A DNA stretch of 64,000 nucleotides from Bacteroidota bacterium (GTDB lineage Bacteria; Bacteroidota; Ignavibacteria; Palsa-1295), in NCBI GenBank assembly GCA_030706745.1, contig JAUZNX010000005.1, positions 1-64,000 of the forward strand, in the 5' to 3' direction. The translations under genes and the position numbers were made by a program. Below are positions 8,178-16,645 of the stretch, in pieces. The notes under the pieces were generated by a model that did not search any database, was not told the origin of the DNA, and saw nothing but the letters and a program-made list of their open reading frames with translations. Every line of letters starts with the position of its first letter. Within the stretch, counting starts at the first letter, position 1.

Positions 8178-10298
8178 TCAGCGTTTGACGCGATTGTCAA
8201 CGATCGTTGCGGCGTCCTTTTGATTCTGCACCCAGTCCATCAGGAATCGCTGCTCGCGCTCCTGAAAGATTTCGCGCTGCATCAACGGGCGGACTGCTTC
8301 AAAATCCTTTTGCGTCGGAATGTGATTGCTATTCAGCTTCGCAATGTAATATCCGTTTTCACCCTTGAGAGGCGGTGATACTGCACCTGGCTGAGCACTG
8401 TATGCCCAATTGTTGATCACATACTCAGCGGACGGCAGACCGTTAACGGATTCCGCAGGGCCCATTAGCGTGGAAATCGGGACGAGTGAAGAGTCGCCCA
8501 AGGCGCGAGCGGCGGCATTCATATCGGCGCCCGTTCCGAGTGCGGCACGGACCTGCTGGGCACGGGTTGCCAGTGCGGCAACGGCCTCTCGTTTCGCGAC
8601 CTCCGGAGCAACGCGGCTCTTGACTTCTTCGAGCGGCGCCGGTCCTTCCGGAATAATATCCGTCAATTGTGCAACCAGGATCATGTGCTGCGCGGCCATC
8701 TTCATTGGCTGACAGATATCACCCTTCGATGCGTCGAAAATCCAATCAACAAACGCATGGCTGCTGAAGATCGGAGTGCCCTTCTTTTGGGCCGGTGGAG
8801 CATCCGTATACACCTTATAACCTGCCGCTTTCGCAGCCTCATCGAATCCTTGCTTGAGCGCCTGCTCCCGGAAGACGTTGGCCATCTGCTGATGCAACAG
8901 CAACGTCTGATGGCTCGGCTTAATATCGAACGGCACCGAAATGATTATCCACATTCTGCGCGACCGTCCGAGGATATCTTCGATGGCGAAGGTCGAGCCA
9001 GCTTCAAACGGACCTTCGATCGAGCCAATGGATCCATGAGCCACTTCCTTCCGAGCGCTTGGTGGGACCATCATTGTGTCGGTCCATCCCAAATCGCCGC
9101 CTTTAAGCGCCGTCCGCGGATCGGAGGAGTGTGCACGGGCCAGGGCGGAAAAATCGCCGCCAGCGCGGAGTTGCGCCATCACCTGTTCGGCTACCGCTCG
9201 AGCACTATCTTTTGCGTGCGGATCCGCAGGATTGAAATTGATCATGATCTGCCGAAGGTGGAACAGCTCATGACCACTATCGGAAGTTTCGAGCACGCGC
9301 ACCACGTTGAACTGACCTTTGATTCGAACCACAGCGACATCACCTGCTTTGGCGCTCATCAGCGTTGTGTCATCAACGAGGTCCGCCATGGAGATCGGAT
9401 GTGCTGGCCCATACGGCTTATCGCTATAGTCCAGAGCCAGTTCGCGTGCCACAGTATCGAGTTCCGCGGGTGAGGCTTCCTTCAGACGCCCGGCGATCGA
9501 GGCAGCCGCCTCTTTTGCCTGCGCGGTGTCTCGCGCATTCGGAGTTTGTTGGAAGGCGACGAACTTGAATTTCCTGCGCTCCGGCTGCTTGTATTGATAA
9601 GAGTGCTTCGTGTAGTAATCTTCCAGTTCCTTTTGCGGGATCTTCGCCAATTGCTCGGGTGTAGGCTGGGGTGCAATGAGCCGGACGATCTGCACAGCGG
9701 CTTTGGCGCTGTCATTAATGTAACGCTGATAGGCTTCTGAATCCGTTACGCGAATCGTCGAAATAACTGCCGCCTGCCACTTGACACGACGAAGCTGATC
9801 GCGAACGCTGGCTTCCATCGTCCGAACGATCGTGTCGTTCCTGGGATCGCGTAACGCTTTCACGTACCAATCTTGATGGAACACTCCCATGGAATCCGTG
9901 AAGTCTTTCTTCACTTGCGCCGGCGGGTTTTCGAAGATGGCATCGCGCACATCCTGATCGGTGACGGTAATCCCCATTCGGTCGACCGCCTGATCGATGA
10001 TAGACTCCGAGACGGCCTCATCCCATGCCTGATCTCCGGCCTGATCCTCTTCGACCTCGCTGAGGACGCCACGTTTGTTCTCGGATTTCATTTTGTCCAC
10101 GACGGCCTGGAAGATGCGGTCATACTGCTTCCGCGTAATCTTGTGACCGTTGACGAGTCCGAGTGTCTCCTGATCGGTATTGCGATTGAAAATGGATCCC
10201 TGACCACCCCACTCGAAGATGATCATTAAGAGAAAGATGACGGCGAGCGCGGCGAACACCACCGGCATCGAGTCCCGCATCTTAGTCATGACTGGCAT
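8178..10298 (-). CDS. PpiD/SurA-like periplasmic peptidyl-prolyl isomerase, membrane-anchored
   Basis: 706 residues. One N-terminal membrane helix (about residues 12-28, VVFAALAVIFLLMIIF) is followed by a SurA_N-like chaperone domain beginning with LGLVNGHKITRKQYD. A parvulin-type rotamase domain lies in the middle (FHLRQIMINF near residue 345, then GGDFSALARAHSSDP and GGDLGW), with a second, more divergent rotamase-like region toward the C-terminus. The size and single anchor are typical of PpiD, which assists folding of exported outer-membrane proteins. ATG 10298 is preferred to the ATG at 10289 because an AAGGAG ribosome-binding site lies 11 bases upstream of it. Confidence 0.88.
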   Translation of the reverse strand: MPVMTKMRDSMPVVFAALAVIFLLMIIFEWGGQGSIFNRNTDQETLGLVNGHKITRKQYDRIFQAVVDKMKSENKRGVLSEVEEDQAGDQAWDEAVSESIIDQAVDRMGITVTDQDVRDAIFENPPAQVKKDFTDSMGVFHQDWYVKALRDPRNDTIVRTMEASVRDQLRRVKWQAAVISTIRVTDSEAYQRYINDSAKAAVQIVRLIAPQPTPEQLAKIPQKELEDYYTKHSYQYKQPERRKFKFVAFQQTPNARDTAQAKEAAASIAGRLKEASPAELDTVARELALDYSDKPYGPAHPISMADLVDDTTLMSAKAGDVAVVRIKGQFNVVRVLETSDSGHELFHLRQIMINFNPADPHAKDSARAVAEQVMAQLRAGGDFSALARAHSSDPRTALKGGDLGWTDTMMVPPSARKEVAHGSIGSIEGPFEAGSTFAIEDILGRSRRMWIIISVPFDIKPSHQTLLLHQQMANVFREQALKQGFDEAAKAAGYKVYTDAPPAQKKGTPIFSSHAFVDWIFDASKGDICQPMKMAAQHMILVAQLTDIIPEGPAPLEEVKSRVAPEVAKREAVAALATRAQQVRAALGTGADMNAAARALGDSSLVPISTLMGPAESVNGLPSAEYVINNWAYSAQPGAVSPPLKGENGYYIAKLNSNHIPTQKDFEAVRPLMQREIFQEREQRFLMDWVQNQKDAATIVDNRVKR

Positions 10299-10591
10299 AG
10301 GCTCTACTACTCCTTAAATAAAAATCGTCTCGAAAGAATGACCGATCGACTGGACCGACCACCAACCACCCCTTCAAACAGAGCGGGGATTATTTGGAAC
10401 CACGCAGAACAGCCAAGTCCGCCCGAAAAGTGCGGACTAATTCGGATCTGATTGCCGATGCCCAATTTTCAATCGGGAATGCCGTGGCACTCTGTAACTT
10501 TAGACCGATTCAAGGGTTATTGATACCGAGCGGCTCTCCCGGAATCGGGTGTGCTGCGGCTCGTGTCTAAATTTTGATTTTTCCTGCGCCC
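10299..10591. promoter_or_regulatory. Divergent intergenic region with a hairpin
   Basis: A 293-base gap between the PpiD-like gene (minus) and the beta-propeller gene (plus). It holds a 7-bp stem, AGTCCGC at 10416-10422 with GCGGACT at 10432-10438 and a 9-base loop. Near 10568 the sequence TAAATTTTG is close to, but one base longer than, the TAnnTTTG promoter element of the plus-strand gene. Nothing else is convincing. Confidence 0.35.
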
Positions 10592-11875
10592 ATGATTCGA
10601 TTGAATTCCCTTGTTTCAGGACTTGCGATCATCATTTTTGCGACGACCGGCCCCAATCCGGCACAGGCGCAGCAATTCTGGACTCCGGCCAACATTGGTC
10701 TGGTAAAACCCGTGACATCGCTGGCAGTAAACAGTGCTGGAGTTCTTTTCGCCGGTGTTCCCGATGATGGCATTTATCGATCAACGGACGATGGCCAATC
10801 GTGGACGTTGCTCACGAACCCAGCCGGTTTTACGCTGGGTCCGATCCTGGGCATGAGTCCAGCCGATCATATTTTCGTGGGTGCGGGTTGGCAAGAATTC
10901 CGATCGACGACGAATGGCGATTCCTGGGAGACGATGCGACTTTCGCCACTGAGTTCTTACGATCCTCCCGTCATGGCCCTCACGTTCACTCCTTCTGGCC
11001 GGATGTTCATCGCCACCGGAGGCTCAGCACTTTATATTTCGATGGACGATGGGAAGCACTGGTCCGAGAACACTGGCGTCTTCTCGGACGGTAGCACCTA
11101 TCCGACGTTTGTCGCATGCGGACCGAGAGGTACGATCTTCGCGGCGGCGGCAAGCCTGCTAGATACTGCACTGGGTCTGGACGGCATGACCTGGGGCGCG
11201 GTCCCCGGCGAACCCGCCGGTGGCTTTGGAGAGAACATCGGCTTTGCGTACAATCTGAGTGGGGACATCGTCATGGCGGGGTCAAACGGTGTATATCGCT
11301 CCACGGATAATGGTGGTACATGGATGTCTCAGATCGGTCCGGCGGATCTGACGAGTAATTATTCCATTGCATTGGGAGCCAATGGTTATATCTTTAAAGG
11401 GCTTGGCTCAAGCTTCGGAGGATCGACCGGACTATCACTCTCGGTCGATCATGGAGCGAATTGGACGCCGATCAGTGCGGGCCTGCTCAGCGACCGAGTC
11501 TATGCGATCCGCATTAACCGGCACGGCTACGTATTCGCTGCGACTGATAGCGGAGTCTTCCGGTACATCGATCCAACAGGAGATGTAAAGTCTATGGCGA
11601 ACACCATCCCTGCAAATTGTTCGCTCGATCAGAGCTTTCCAAACCCCGCCACCTCCAGTGCGACTATTCGTTTTGGACTTGTAGAATCCACTCCGGTTTC
11701 GCTGGTCGTCTACGATGCGACTGGACGCGAAGTGGCCCAACTCGCGACCGGGGAGTACCGTGCGGGCACTTACGAGGCAGCGTTTGACACGCGAGGCTTG
11801 ACGAGAGGTGTCTATTATTACAAACTCCAGGCCGGAGCTTTTAGCCAAGCCCGGACGCTTATCATTGCGCCGTAG
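10592..11875 (+). CDS. Secreted beta-propeller (BNR/Ycf48-like) protein with T9SS sorting domain
   Basis: 427 residues from ATG 10592; the in-frame TTG at 10574 is less likely because the ATG gives a good signal peptide (cleavage near AQAQQ). Repeated blade motifs follow: IYRSTDDGQSWT, FRSTTNGDSWET, LYISMDDGKHWSE, VYRSTDNGGTW and LSVDHGANWT, a sialidase/photosystem-stability-factor type propeller. The last ~80 residues are a type A T9SS sorting domain (QSFPNPATSSATIRF, YDATGREV, GVYYYKLQAG). It is likely a surface or released protein. Its nearest relative here is the protein at 16646-17890. Confidence 0.85.
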   Translation: MIRLNSLVSGLAIIIFATTGPNPAQAQQFWTPANIGLVKPVTSLAVNSAGVLFAGVPDDGIYRSTDDGQSWTLLTNPAGFTLGPILGMSPADHIFVGAGWQEFRSTTNGDSWETMRLSPLSSYDPPVMALTFTPSGRMFIATGGSALYISMDDGKHWSENTGVFSDGSTYPTFVACGPRGTIFAAAASLLDTALGLDGMTWGAVPGEPAGGFGENIGFAYNLSGDIVMAGSNGVYRSTDNGGTWMSQIGPADLTSNYSIALGANGYIFKGLGSSFGGSTGLSLSVDHGANWTPISAGLLSDRVYAIRINRHGYVFAATDSGVFRYIDPTGDVKSMANTIPANCSLDQSFPNPATSSATIRFGLVESTPVSLVVYDATGREVAQLATGEYRAGTYEAAFDTRGLTRGVYYYKLQAGAFSQARTLIIAP

Positions 11876-11951
11876 GACCTCGCATTGCCTTTCAAAAGTA
11901 TCCTTTGCGGTCTTCAGTGATGTTGAAGGCCGATGATGGGGCGAAATCTTT

Positions 11952-11993
11952 TTTCACCTTTCGTCATTCTGCTCTCATTATCCCCCATTTGCT
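11952..11993 (+). repeat. Probable degenerate heptad array upstream of the outer-membrane barrel gene
   Basis: Seven-base units can be read in register: TTTCACC, TTTCGTC, ATTCTGC, TCTCATT, ATCCCCC, ATTTGCT (11952-11993), running into the ATG at 11995. The units resemble those at 13693 and 39066 but are more diverged, and no clear inverted partner arm is seen to the left. Confidence 0.35.
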
Positions 11994-11994
11994 C

Positions 11995-12840
11995 ATGAGA
12001 GTTGCCGCCTTCGCTCTGTTCTGCCTTTGCATTTCCACCCAAGTTCTTGCGCAAGCTGCTGACAGCACCGGCTATCAGCCGCCTGTCGATTCGACCCGCT
12101 CGTATGACTCGATTTATCGCGCACGAAAAGCCATGCTTGACACCTGGATTCGCGCCCAACGAACGGTGGCCCGACCGCAGGAGGATTTCATCAGCCTTTA
12201 TCTGATGTATGGCGGCTATTTGCAGGTCTTGCCTCGCGACATCAACCAGTTTTTTTCGGAACGCGCGCTACGACCAAGTCCGATGACGGACCGCGAAAAT
12301 TATGGCACAGTCGATCGCGCAATTTCCTTGGGAGCCGAAGCCCAACTCTCCAAGATGTGGGGCATTTACGTCGAATATGATTTCATGGCTAAGTATGCCA
12401 ATACGGTCATCGACAGCAATGCCTTCGCACTCAAAAATGCGGAGGAAGAGGTCGATCTCACCGAACATGCGTTTGTGGTCGGGGGAATGGTTGTGCTCTA
12501 TAGCTCACAATTCTATCGCCTGCGCGCGAATGGTGGAATCGGCGGTATCGTGGCGCTCGTGAGTGAGTCAGAAGCCGATAGTGGTGTTTCGCATACTCGA
12601 TCATCATCGGCGACGGGTTATCAGGTTAATTTCGATCTGCTGAATGATTTCCGCGTGATGGACCGGATGTCTTTCACACTCGATCTTCTCGCTCGCACTA
12701 CAACGACTGGATCGCTGAAGACCTCGGATGGTACCACCATTGAGAAGCCATTCGGCAAACGGGCCACTTCGCTCTCCATCGCACCCACCGCGACGAACGT
12801 CGTTTATGGCCTTGCAGCGGGATTGGTCTATTACTTCTAA
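11995..12840 (+). CDS. Predicted outer-membrane beta-barrel protein
   Basis: 281 residues. The ATG at 11995 gives a clean signal peptide (MRVAAFALFCLC, cleavage near VLAQAA); an open frame upstream would add residues encoded by a degenerate heptad array. The mature protein shows alternating polar/hydrophobic strands (VYVEYDF-like segments, FVVGGMVVLYSS, FYRLRANGGIGG, YQVNFDLLND, FTLDLLARTT) and ends in aromatic residues (GLVYYF), as outer-membrane barrels do for BAM recognition. No specific family is recognised. Its stop codon overlaps the next ATG by one base. Confidence 0.6.
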   Translation: MRVAAFALFCLCISTQVLAQAADSTGYQPPVDSTRSYDSIYRARKAMLDTWIRAQRTVARPQEDFISLYLMYGGYLQVLPRDINQFFSERALRPSPMTDRENYGTVDRAISLGAEAQLSKMWGIYVEYDFMAKYANTVIDSNAFALKNAEEEVDLTEHAFVVGGMVVLYSSQFYRLRANGGIGGIVALVSESEADSGVSHTRSSSATGYQVNFDLLNDFRVMDRMSFTLDLLARTTTTGSLKTSDGTTIEKPFGKRATSLSIAPTATNVVYGLAAGLVYYF

Positions 12841-13652
12841 TGTCCAGTCCATTATGGTGGAAGCAGTTTTACGCCGCTGAGCGGACATCACTCGGCAAAA
12901 AGTACTTAGAATCGCTGATTCTCGATGCTCCGTTACTGACATTGCCGGCTCGCGGCGCGCTGATCTTCCCGCATACTCGGCTTGCGGTTTCGGGTTATCA
13001 CACGGCCGCAGTGGCTCGTGCCGTAATCGAATCCGGCTGCGACATCATTCTCGCGCTTGGAGTTCTCCATGGAGTCCCGCGCAATCCCGAATTGCGCGGT
13101 ATCCATGGCCCCGGAATGCCGAATGATATGGCGATTTGGAGTGAGGAATTCTCACTCGACAATTTCGAAGTCATGCTGGAAACAGCAGCTCGAATCCTTT
13201 CGAAGCCGATGCCTCGCCTCATCATGCGGTATCCGTTGTTGACCGGCAGCGAACCTGCATCCTTGCCGCGATATGACGAACTCCTCAGAGAGGTGGCCAA
13301 TGGCGCGGCGCTCGTTGCCACGGCGGATATGATCCATCATGGAGTGGGTTACGATACACCGGTCGAAAATCAACTGGCGATCGGCGAAGAGGCTCTGGAC
13401 ATGGCCGATCGCATGATTCGACAGATGCTCGCCGACCTTGGCGTCCATGACTATACCGGCTTTCTGCGGCATTCGGAACAAGCTCGCTCCGATTTCCGTG
13501 ATGGCGGGCCGGTTGTTGCCGAGTTGCTTGGAAGGAAGTCTCTGAAATCCGAATTGCATGATCTCATGCTTGTCGATTACTCGGAGGCCCTTGGCTCGCC
13601 GGCCCCAATGTGGGTTGCTGCCGCATTGGCCTCGATGACAAATGACGAATAA
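12840..13652 (+). CDS. MEMO1/AmmeMemoRadiSam protein B-like protein
   Basis: 270 residues. The pattern resembles the MEMO family (class III extradiol dioxygenase-like fold): ALIFPHTRLAVSGYHTAA near residue 40 in place of the usual VPHAGYxYSG, ILALGVLHG in place of the ILGPSH motif, and LVATADMIHHG near residue 160 in place of SSDFSHYG. Histidines are kept at the expected places; the catalytic role of the family is unsettled. No AMMECR1 or radical SAM partner is present in the window. The last residues and the stop codon are encoded by the left arm of a heptad element (13637-13727). The gene is coupled to the barrel gene by a 1-base overlap. Confidence 0.5.
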   Translation: MSSPLWWKQFYAAERTSLGKKYLESLILDAPLLTLPARGALIFPHTRLAVSGYHTAAVARAVIESGCDIILALGVLHGVPRNPELRGIHGPGMPNDMAIWSEEFSLDNFEVMLETAARILSKPMPRLIMRYPLLTGSEPASLPRYDELLREVANGAALVATADMIHHGVGYDTPVENQLAIGEEALDMADRMIRQMLADLGVHDYTGFLRHSEQARSDFRDGGPVVAELLGRKSLKSELHDLMLVDYSEALGSPAPMWVAAALASMTNDE

Positions 13653-13727
13653 GTAGCCATCGTCTGCCCAACTGAACCGATTCTCTTCGCTAATTTGTCA
13701 TTCGTCAATCGTGATTTGTCATTGAAC
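13637..13727. repeat. Mirrored heptad element bridging two genes
   Basis: Left arm units GACAAAT and GACGAAT (13637-13650). Right arm units ATTTGTC, ATTCGTC, AATCGTG, ATTTGTC, ATTGAAC (13693-13727), exact 7-base register; ATTTGTC and ATTCGTC are the reverse complements of the left units. The left arm contains the stop codon of the MEMO-like gene (13650-13652 at its edge), and the last right unit contains the TTG (13722) that best starts the following membrane-protein gene. Confidence 0.75.
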
Positions 13728-15350
13728 ATAGATTACCATCAAATTCTTGCCCTCACGCGGTACGCGCTTCTTAGTGAGTGGCGGCAGGCCAGCACACGCG
13801 TCACGCGGGGGCGGCGGAAGTCGCGGCGTGGCTGGGCGTATGGTACGATCGCTCTTTATTTGTTCGTCGGTCTGTTTCTGATTCGATTGTTTTCGAGTAT
13901 CTACTCTGGTGAGTCGTTCATCGCGGCGGCAAGTCTCATTATTCTCTACGAGGCGCTCGTAACCGCGAGTAATATTTTCCTCTCCTTCGGTGCAGGCTTT
14001 CTCTCACCGGATGAAGCCCGCACGATTGCCCCGATGCCGGTCAGCAGCGAGACATTCTTTTTCTCGCGACTTGCGGTGCTGGTGATATACACGATGATCA
14101 TCACACTGACGCTCACACTCGCGCCGTTCATCGCATTGTTCTTCGTGCTGGATGCCGGTCTGGTCACGTCACTGTTGTTCTTACTCGCTTGCATCCTATC
14201 GAGCATCACCTCTGCCATGGCCGTCGTGGTGCTCTACGGTCTATTGCAGAGTCGTCTTTCGCAATCGGCACTCGCGAAGGCGATCGGCTATGTCCAATTC
14301 TTCGGCTCCTTCTTCGTGGCATTCAGCTTCGTCATCCTGCCACGCCTTGAAGCGCACCTGGACCTGGAGCGTCTGACGATTTCCGCACTGCCATGGCTCG
14401 CCTACTTGCCGTCGTACTGGTTCGGCTCACTTGCCGGATTAGCCTCTGGCAGTGCAAACCCAATACTTGCAGTGGCCGCGCTGGCCTTGCTTGTCGTGCT
14501 TGCGGTTGCGTGCTACGTCTTGCTTGCCAAGCACTACCAGGCACACGCCGCCGAACTTGCCATCGCGCAACCGCGTCTGGCAGGGAAGAAGCCATCGAAT
14601 ACACGAGACTCGAGAGTCTTCCAACTTTACATTCGCTTCGCGCGCTCGCATGAGGCTCGAGCTGTCTTCATGCTACTTCGCGCGCAGTTCCGATACGACA
14701 TGAAATTCCGCATGGCCATGCTGGCATCGCTGCCGGTCACGGTGCTCTATCTCATCGTGGCGCTACTGCAAGGTGGCATCCACGATCCGTTTGCAGGCGA
14801 TATTCGCTCGATCGCCGGAACGCAGTTCCTCTATATCTTCGCGCTCATCATGCCGCTTGTACTCATGCAGTCCGTCTCGCAAAGTGAGAACTACAAAGCG
14901 GCCTGGATCTTCTTCGCCGCACCGGTCGATCGCGCCAAGCTACTGCTGGCGGTTCGTAATGCGTTGCTCGTCTCGATGGTCCTGCCATACATGGCGCTGC
15001 TGGCGGTAACCTTCAGCTTCTTCATGCCCGCCGGACATGCTGTGCTTCACGTTCTCGTGCTCTCTGCCATCGCCGGACTCATCTTCCAAACCTACCTGAT
15101 GTTCTCCGCCAAGATGCCCTTCGCGCAGCCCCGACAGCAAGGACGCACCAGCGTCGCGACCTTCTTCGCCATCGCGTTCTTCGGACTCGTGCCGCTCGCG
15201 CTGCTGCTCGCCGAGATGTATTTCGGCTACCGAATGCCCGGCATGTTCTGGCCAAGCTTCGCACTCATCCTGACTCTCTCCGCGCTCATGGAGCAGACCG
15301 TCCGCTTCCGAATCCGAAAAAAACTCGACCGAGAAGAATTCGAAGGGTAG
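13722..15350 (+). CDS. Polytopic membrane protein, ABC-2 exporter permease-like
   Basis: 542 residues from TTG 13722 (NIDYHQILALTRY...). I prefer this to the TTG at 13695, which would translate the heptad repeat. A short cytoplasmic start rich in Arg/Lys (RRKSRRGW) is followed by about ten or more hydrophobic segments in two sets, separated by a soluble loop near residues 290-340 (RVFQLYIRFARSHEARAVFMLLRAQFRYD), and a basic C-terminus. The arrangement resembles ABC-type exporter permeases, but no ATP-binding subunit lies nearby, so it is either an orphan subunit or another kind of membrane protein. Confidence 0.5.
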   Translation: MNIDYHQILALTRYALLSEWRQASTRVTRGRRKSRRGWAYGTIALYLFVGLFLIRLFSSIYSGESFIAAASLIILYEALVTASNIFLSFGAGFLSPDEARTIAPMPVSSETFFFSRLAVLVIYTMIITLTLTLAPFIALFFVLDAGLVTSLLFLLACILSSITSAMAVVVLYGLLQSRLSQSALAKAIGYVQFFGSFFVAFSFVILPRLEAHLDLERLTISALPWLAYLPSYWFGSLAGLASGSANPILAVAALALLVVLAVACYVLLAKHYQAHAAELAIAQPRLAGKKPSNTRDSRVFQLYIRFARSHEARAVFMLLRAQFRYDMKFRMAMLASLPVTVLYLIVALLQGGIHDPFAGDIRSIAGTQFLYIFALIMPLVLMQSVSQSENYKAAWIFFAAPVDRAKLLLAVRNALLVSMVLPYMALLAVTFSFFMPAGHAVLHVLVLSAIAGLIFQTYLMFSAKMPFAQPRQQGRTSVATFFAIAFFGLVPLALLLAEMYFGYRMPGMFWPSFALILTLSALMEQTVRFRIRKKLDREEFEG

Positions 15351-15727
15351 CGGCTGCTATCCCCATCTCCTCCATTGTTCTCAATTATGAATTAATTTCT
15401 CTCTTGTATTTGATTTTAATGAATTATGCCAAATGTGATTCACAGTGGCCACTTTTCAAAATTCATTTTTCTCTCTTTTGAATTGTAATTGAATGAACTT
15501 CTTCTTCCAGCCAATCAATTGCCAATGAGCAATATAGATGCCCCTGAATGCACCTACTAATATAAGGCAAGAATAACCGGGATGCAAGAGGTAGCACAAG
15601 AAATCTGAAAATATTTCTGGTAGTCACTTTGCCGAAGCCATGAAGCTGTCGCACGTAGACAAGTCGATCTCGTCACTGTACCTAAATCATAAGTGTGGTA
15701 ACCTAATTTCGCCAATTGTGGCACCTG
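15351..15727. other. AT-rich intergenic stretch without convincing genes
   Basis: Markedly richer in A/T than the flanking genes. A 63-codon minus-strand frame (15463-15654) is open but has no recognisable features or ribosome-binding site. Together with 15810-16325 it forms an AT-rich island that may be foreign or decayed. Confidence 0.4.
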
Positions 15728-15732
15728 TTACG

Positions 15733-15774
15733 CCCGCGCAAGCGGGAATCCAATAGCTCGGACCGGATTCCCGC
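15733..15774. repeat. Extragenic inverted repeat of the GCGGGAATCC type
   Basis: GCGGGAATCC (15742-15751) and GGATTCCCGC (15765-15774) form a perfect 10-bp stem with a 13-base loop. CCCGC at 15733-15737 can pair alternatively with GCGGG. The words resemble the widespread extragenic repeat built on CGGGAATCC found in many bacterial genomes. Confidence 0.55.
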
Positions 15775-15809
15775 CTCGCCGGTTACGCTGGCCCGTGCAG
15801 TCGATTTCG

Positions 15810-16007
15810 TTAGTCGTTGAGCGGGAGTATCCGCTCCCAGGGTGGAGTATTATCTCGGAGCAACTGATTGAACCGTTCATCTCGGTCAATGAGAGACTGG
15901 TACGGATTTGCTGGTCGCGAACCGATGCCGAGCATCTCTTCAAGGCTCAGTACGTCGATGCCGTCGCCCTCATTAAAGTCAACATTTCCTGCATTTTCTG
16001 TTTCCAT
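15810..16007 (-). CDS. Small acidic hypothetical protein
   Basis: 65 residues from ATG 16007 (METENAGNVDFNEG...). The composition is protein-like and acidic, with SLEEMLGIG and a C-terminal RFNQLLRDN...PPWERILP segment. No family is recognised and no Shine-Dalgarno sequence is seen, though these are often absent in Bacteroidota. It lies in the AT-rich island and could be a small regulatory or antitoxin-like protein, or chance. Confidence 0.3.
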   Translation of the reverse strand: METENAGNVDFNEGDGIDVLSLEEMLGIGSRPANPYQSLIDRDERFNQLLRDNTPPWERILPLND

Positions 16008-16325
16008 AATGATATTATTGTTAAATAGAGACAGAATTGTCTCTGCTATGAAACATAAATACCTAAGTAATGGTTCTTGTCTATATAATAGCATATAGGG
16101 TTTGGGCTATAACCGCATTTTTTAAGCTAAAAAGCCACCCGAACCGCAATTAGATTGTAACAAAGTTGCAGGTTTTCCCCGATTTGAGAATGCTGGGGTA
16201 AAAACCTTCGTAAATTTACCATGATTAGGGACTAATTTATGACCTATTGTGACGTGTAACCAAACTCCCGGTGAGTGGTCTTCTTAGCGTGAGTTTCTGC
16301 CGAATAAGGCGTCAGGCTTCGATGG
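16008..16325. other. AT-rich intergenic stretch
   Basis: A 318-base AT-rich gap between the small protein and the XRE regulator. I see no gene, strong hairpin or repeat in it. Confidence 0.4.
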
Positions 16326-16550
16326 TCAATCAGATTTATCCGATTCGAGGATCAAGAGACGGTGAGGTTCAATCTTGAGCACCTTTGCGATTTGTTCGAT
16401 ATTATCAAGTGAAATGGTTCGTTCGGCACGCTCGACCCGCCCGATGAAATCTGGCGAGAGCTTCGCCTTCCAGGCAAGTTGTTCTTGCGTGAGTTTTGAT
16501 CTCGCGCGATACTTCCTGAGGTTATGGGCAAGGATGTCCCGAATTTTCAC
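16326..16550 (-). CDS. XRE-family helix-turn-helix regulator
   Basis: 74 residues, a single Cro/C1-type domain: NLRKYRARSKLTQEQLAWKAKLSPDFIGRVE (helices 1-3; TQEQLA starts helix 2, SPDFIGRVERAERTIS is the recognition part) and LDNIEQIAKVLKIEPHRLL at the end. Such one-domain proteins act as DNA-binding dimers, typically controlling their own and neighbouring promoters. It is transcribed away from the T9SS cargo cluster at 16646, and a short direct repeat plus a promoter lie between them. An antitoxin role is possible but no toxin partner is visible. Confidence 0.85.
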   Translation of the reverse strand: MKIRDILAHNLRKYRARSKLTQEQLAWKAKLSPDFIGRVERAERTISLDNIEQIAKVLKIEPHRLLILESDKSD

Positions 16551-16572
16551 GGGACGAAAATCGGACGCCCGT

Positions 16573-16596
16573 ACTATAAGTCGTGCGGACTATAAG
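16573..16596. promoter_or_regulatory. Direct repeat, candidate operator
   Basis: ACTATAAG occurs at 16573-16580 and again at 16589-16596, 16 bases apart start to start, between the XRE gene and the -7 box at 16619. Position and spacing would suit a dimeric HTH regulator repressing or activating either gene. Confidence 0.35.
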
Positions 16597-16618
16597 CCAG
16601 TGCCCCGAGTTTTTGTAT

Positions 16619-16626
16619 TATCTTTG
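16619..16626 (+). promoter_or_regulatory. Bacteroidota-type -7 promoter box TATCTTTG
   Basis: TATCTTTG matches the known Bacteroidota sigma-factor element TAnnTTTG and lies 20 bases before the ATG at 16646. A clear -33 element is not seen. It would drive the propeller, giant protein and subtilase genes. Confidence 0.5.
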
Positions 16627-16645
16627 TAACCGAAAGGAGATCACC

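Noticed and set aside
8667-9473. 268-codon plus-strand frame
   Set aside because: It is antisense to the PpiD-like gene and has shadow-like composition with many His, Arg and Cys.
15463-15654. 63-codon minus-strand frame in the AT-rich island
   Set aside because: No ribosome-binding site, homology or composition support; it could be chance in AT-rich DNA.
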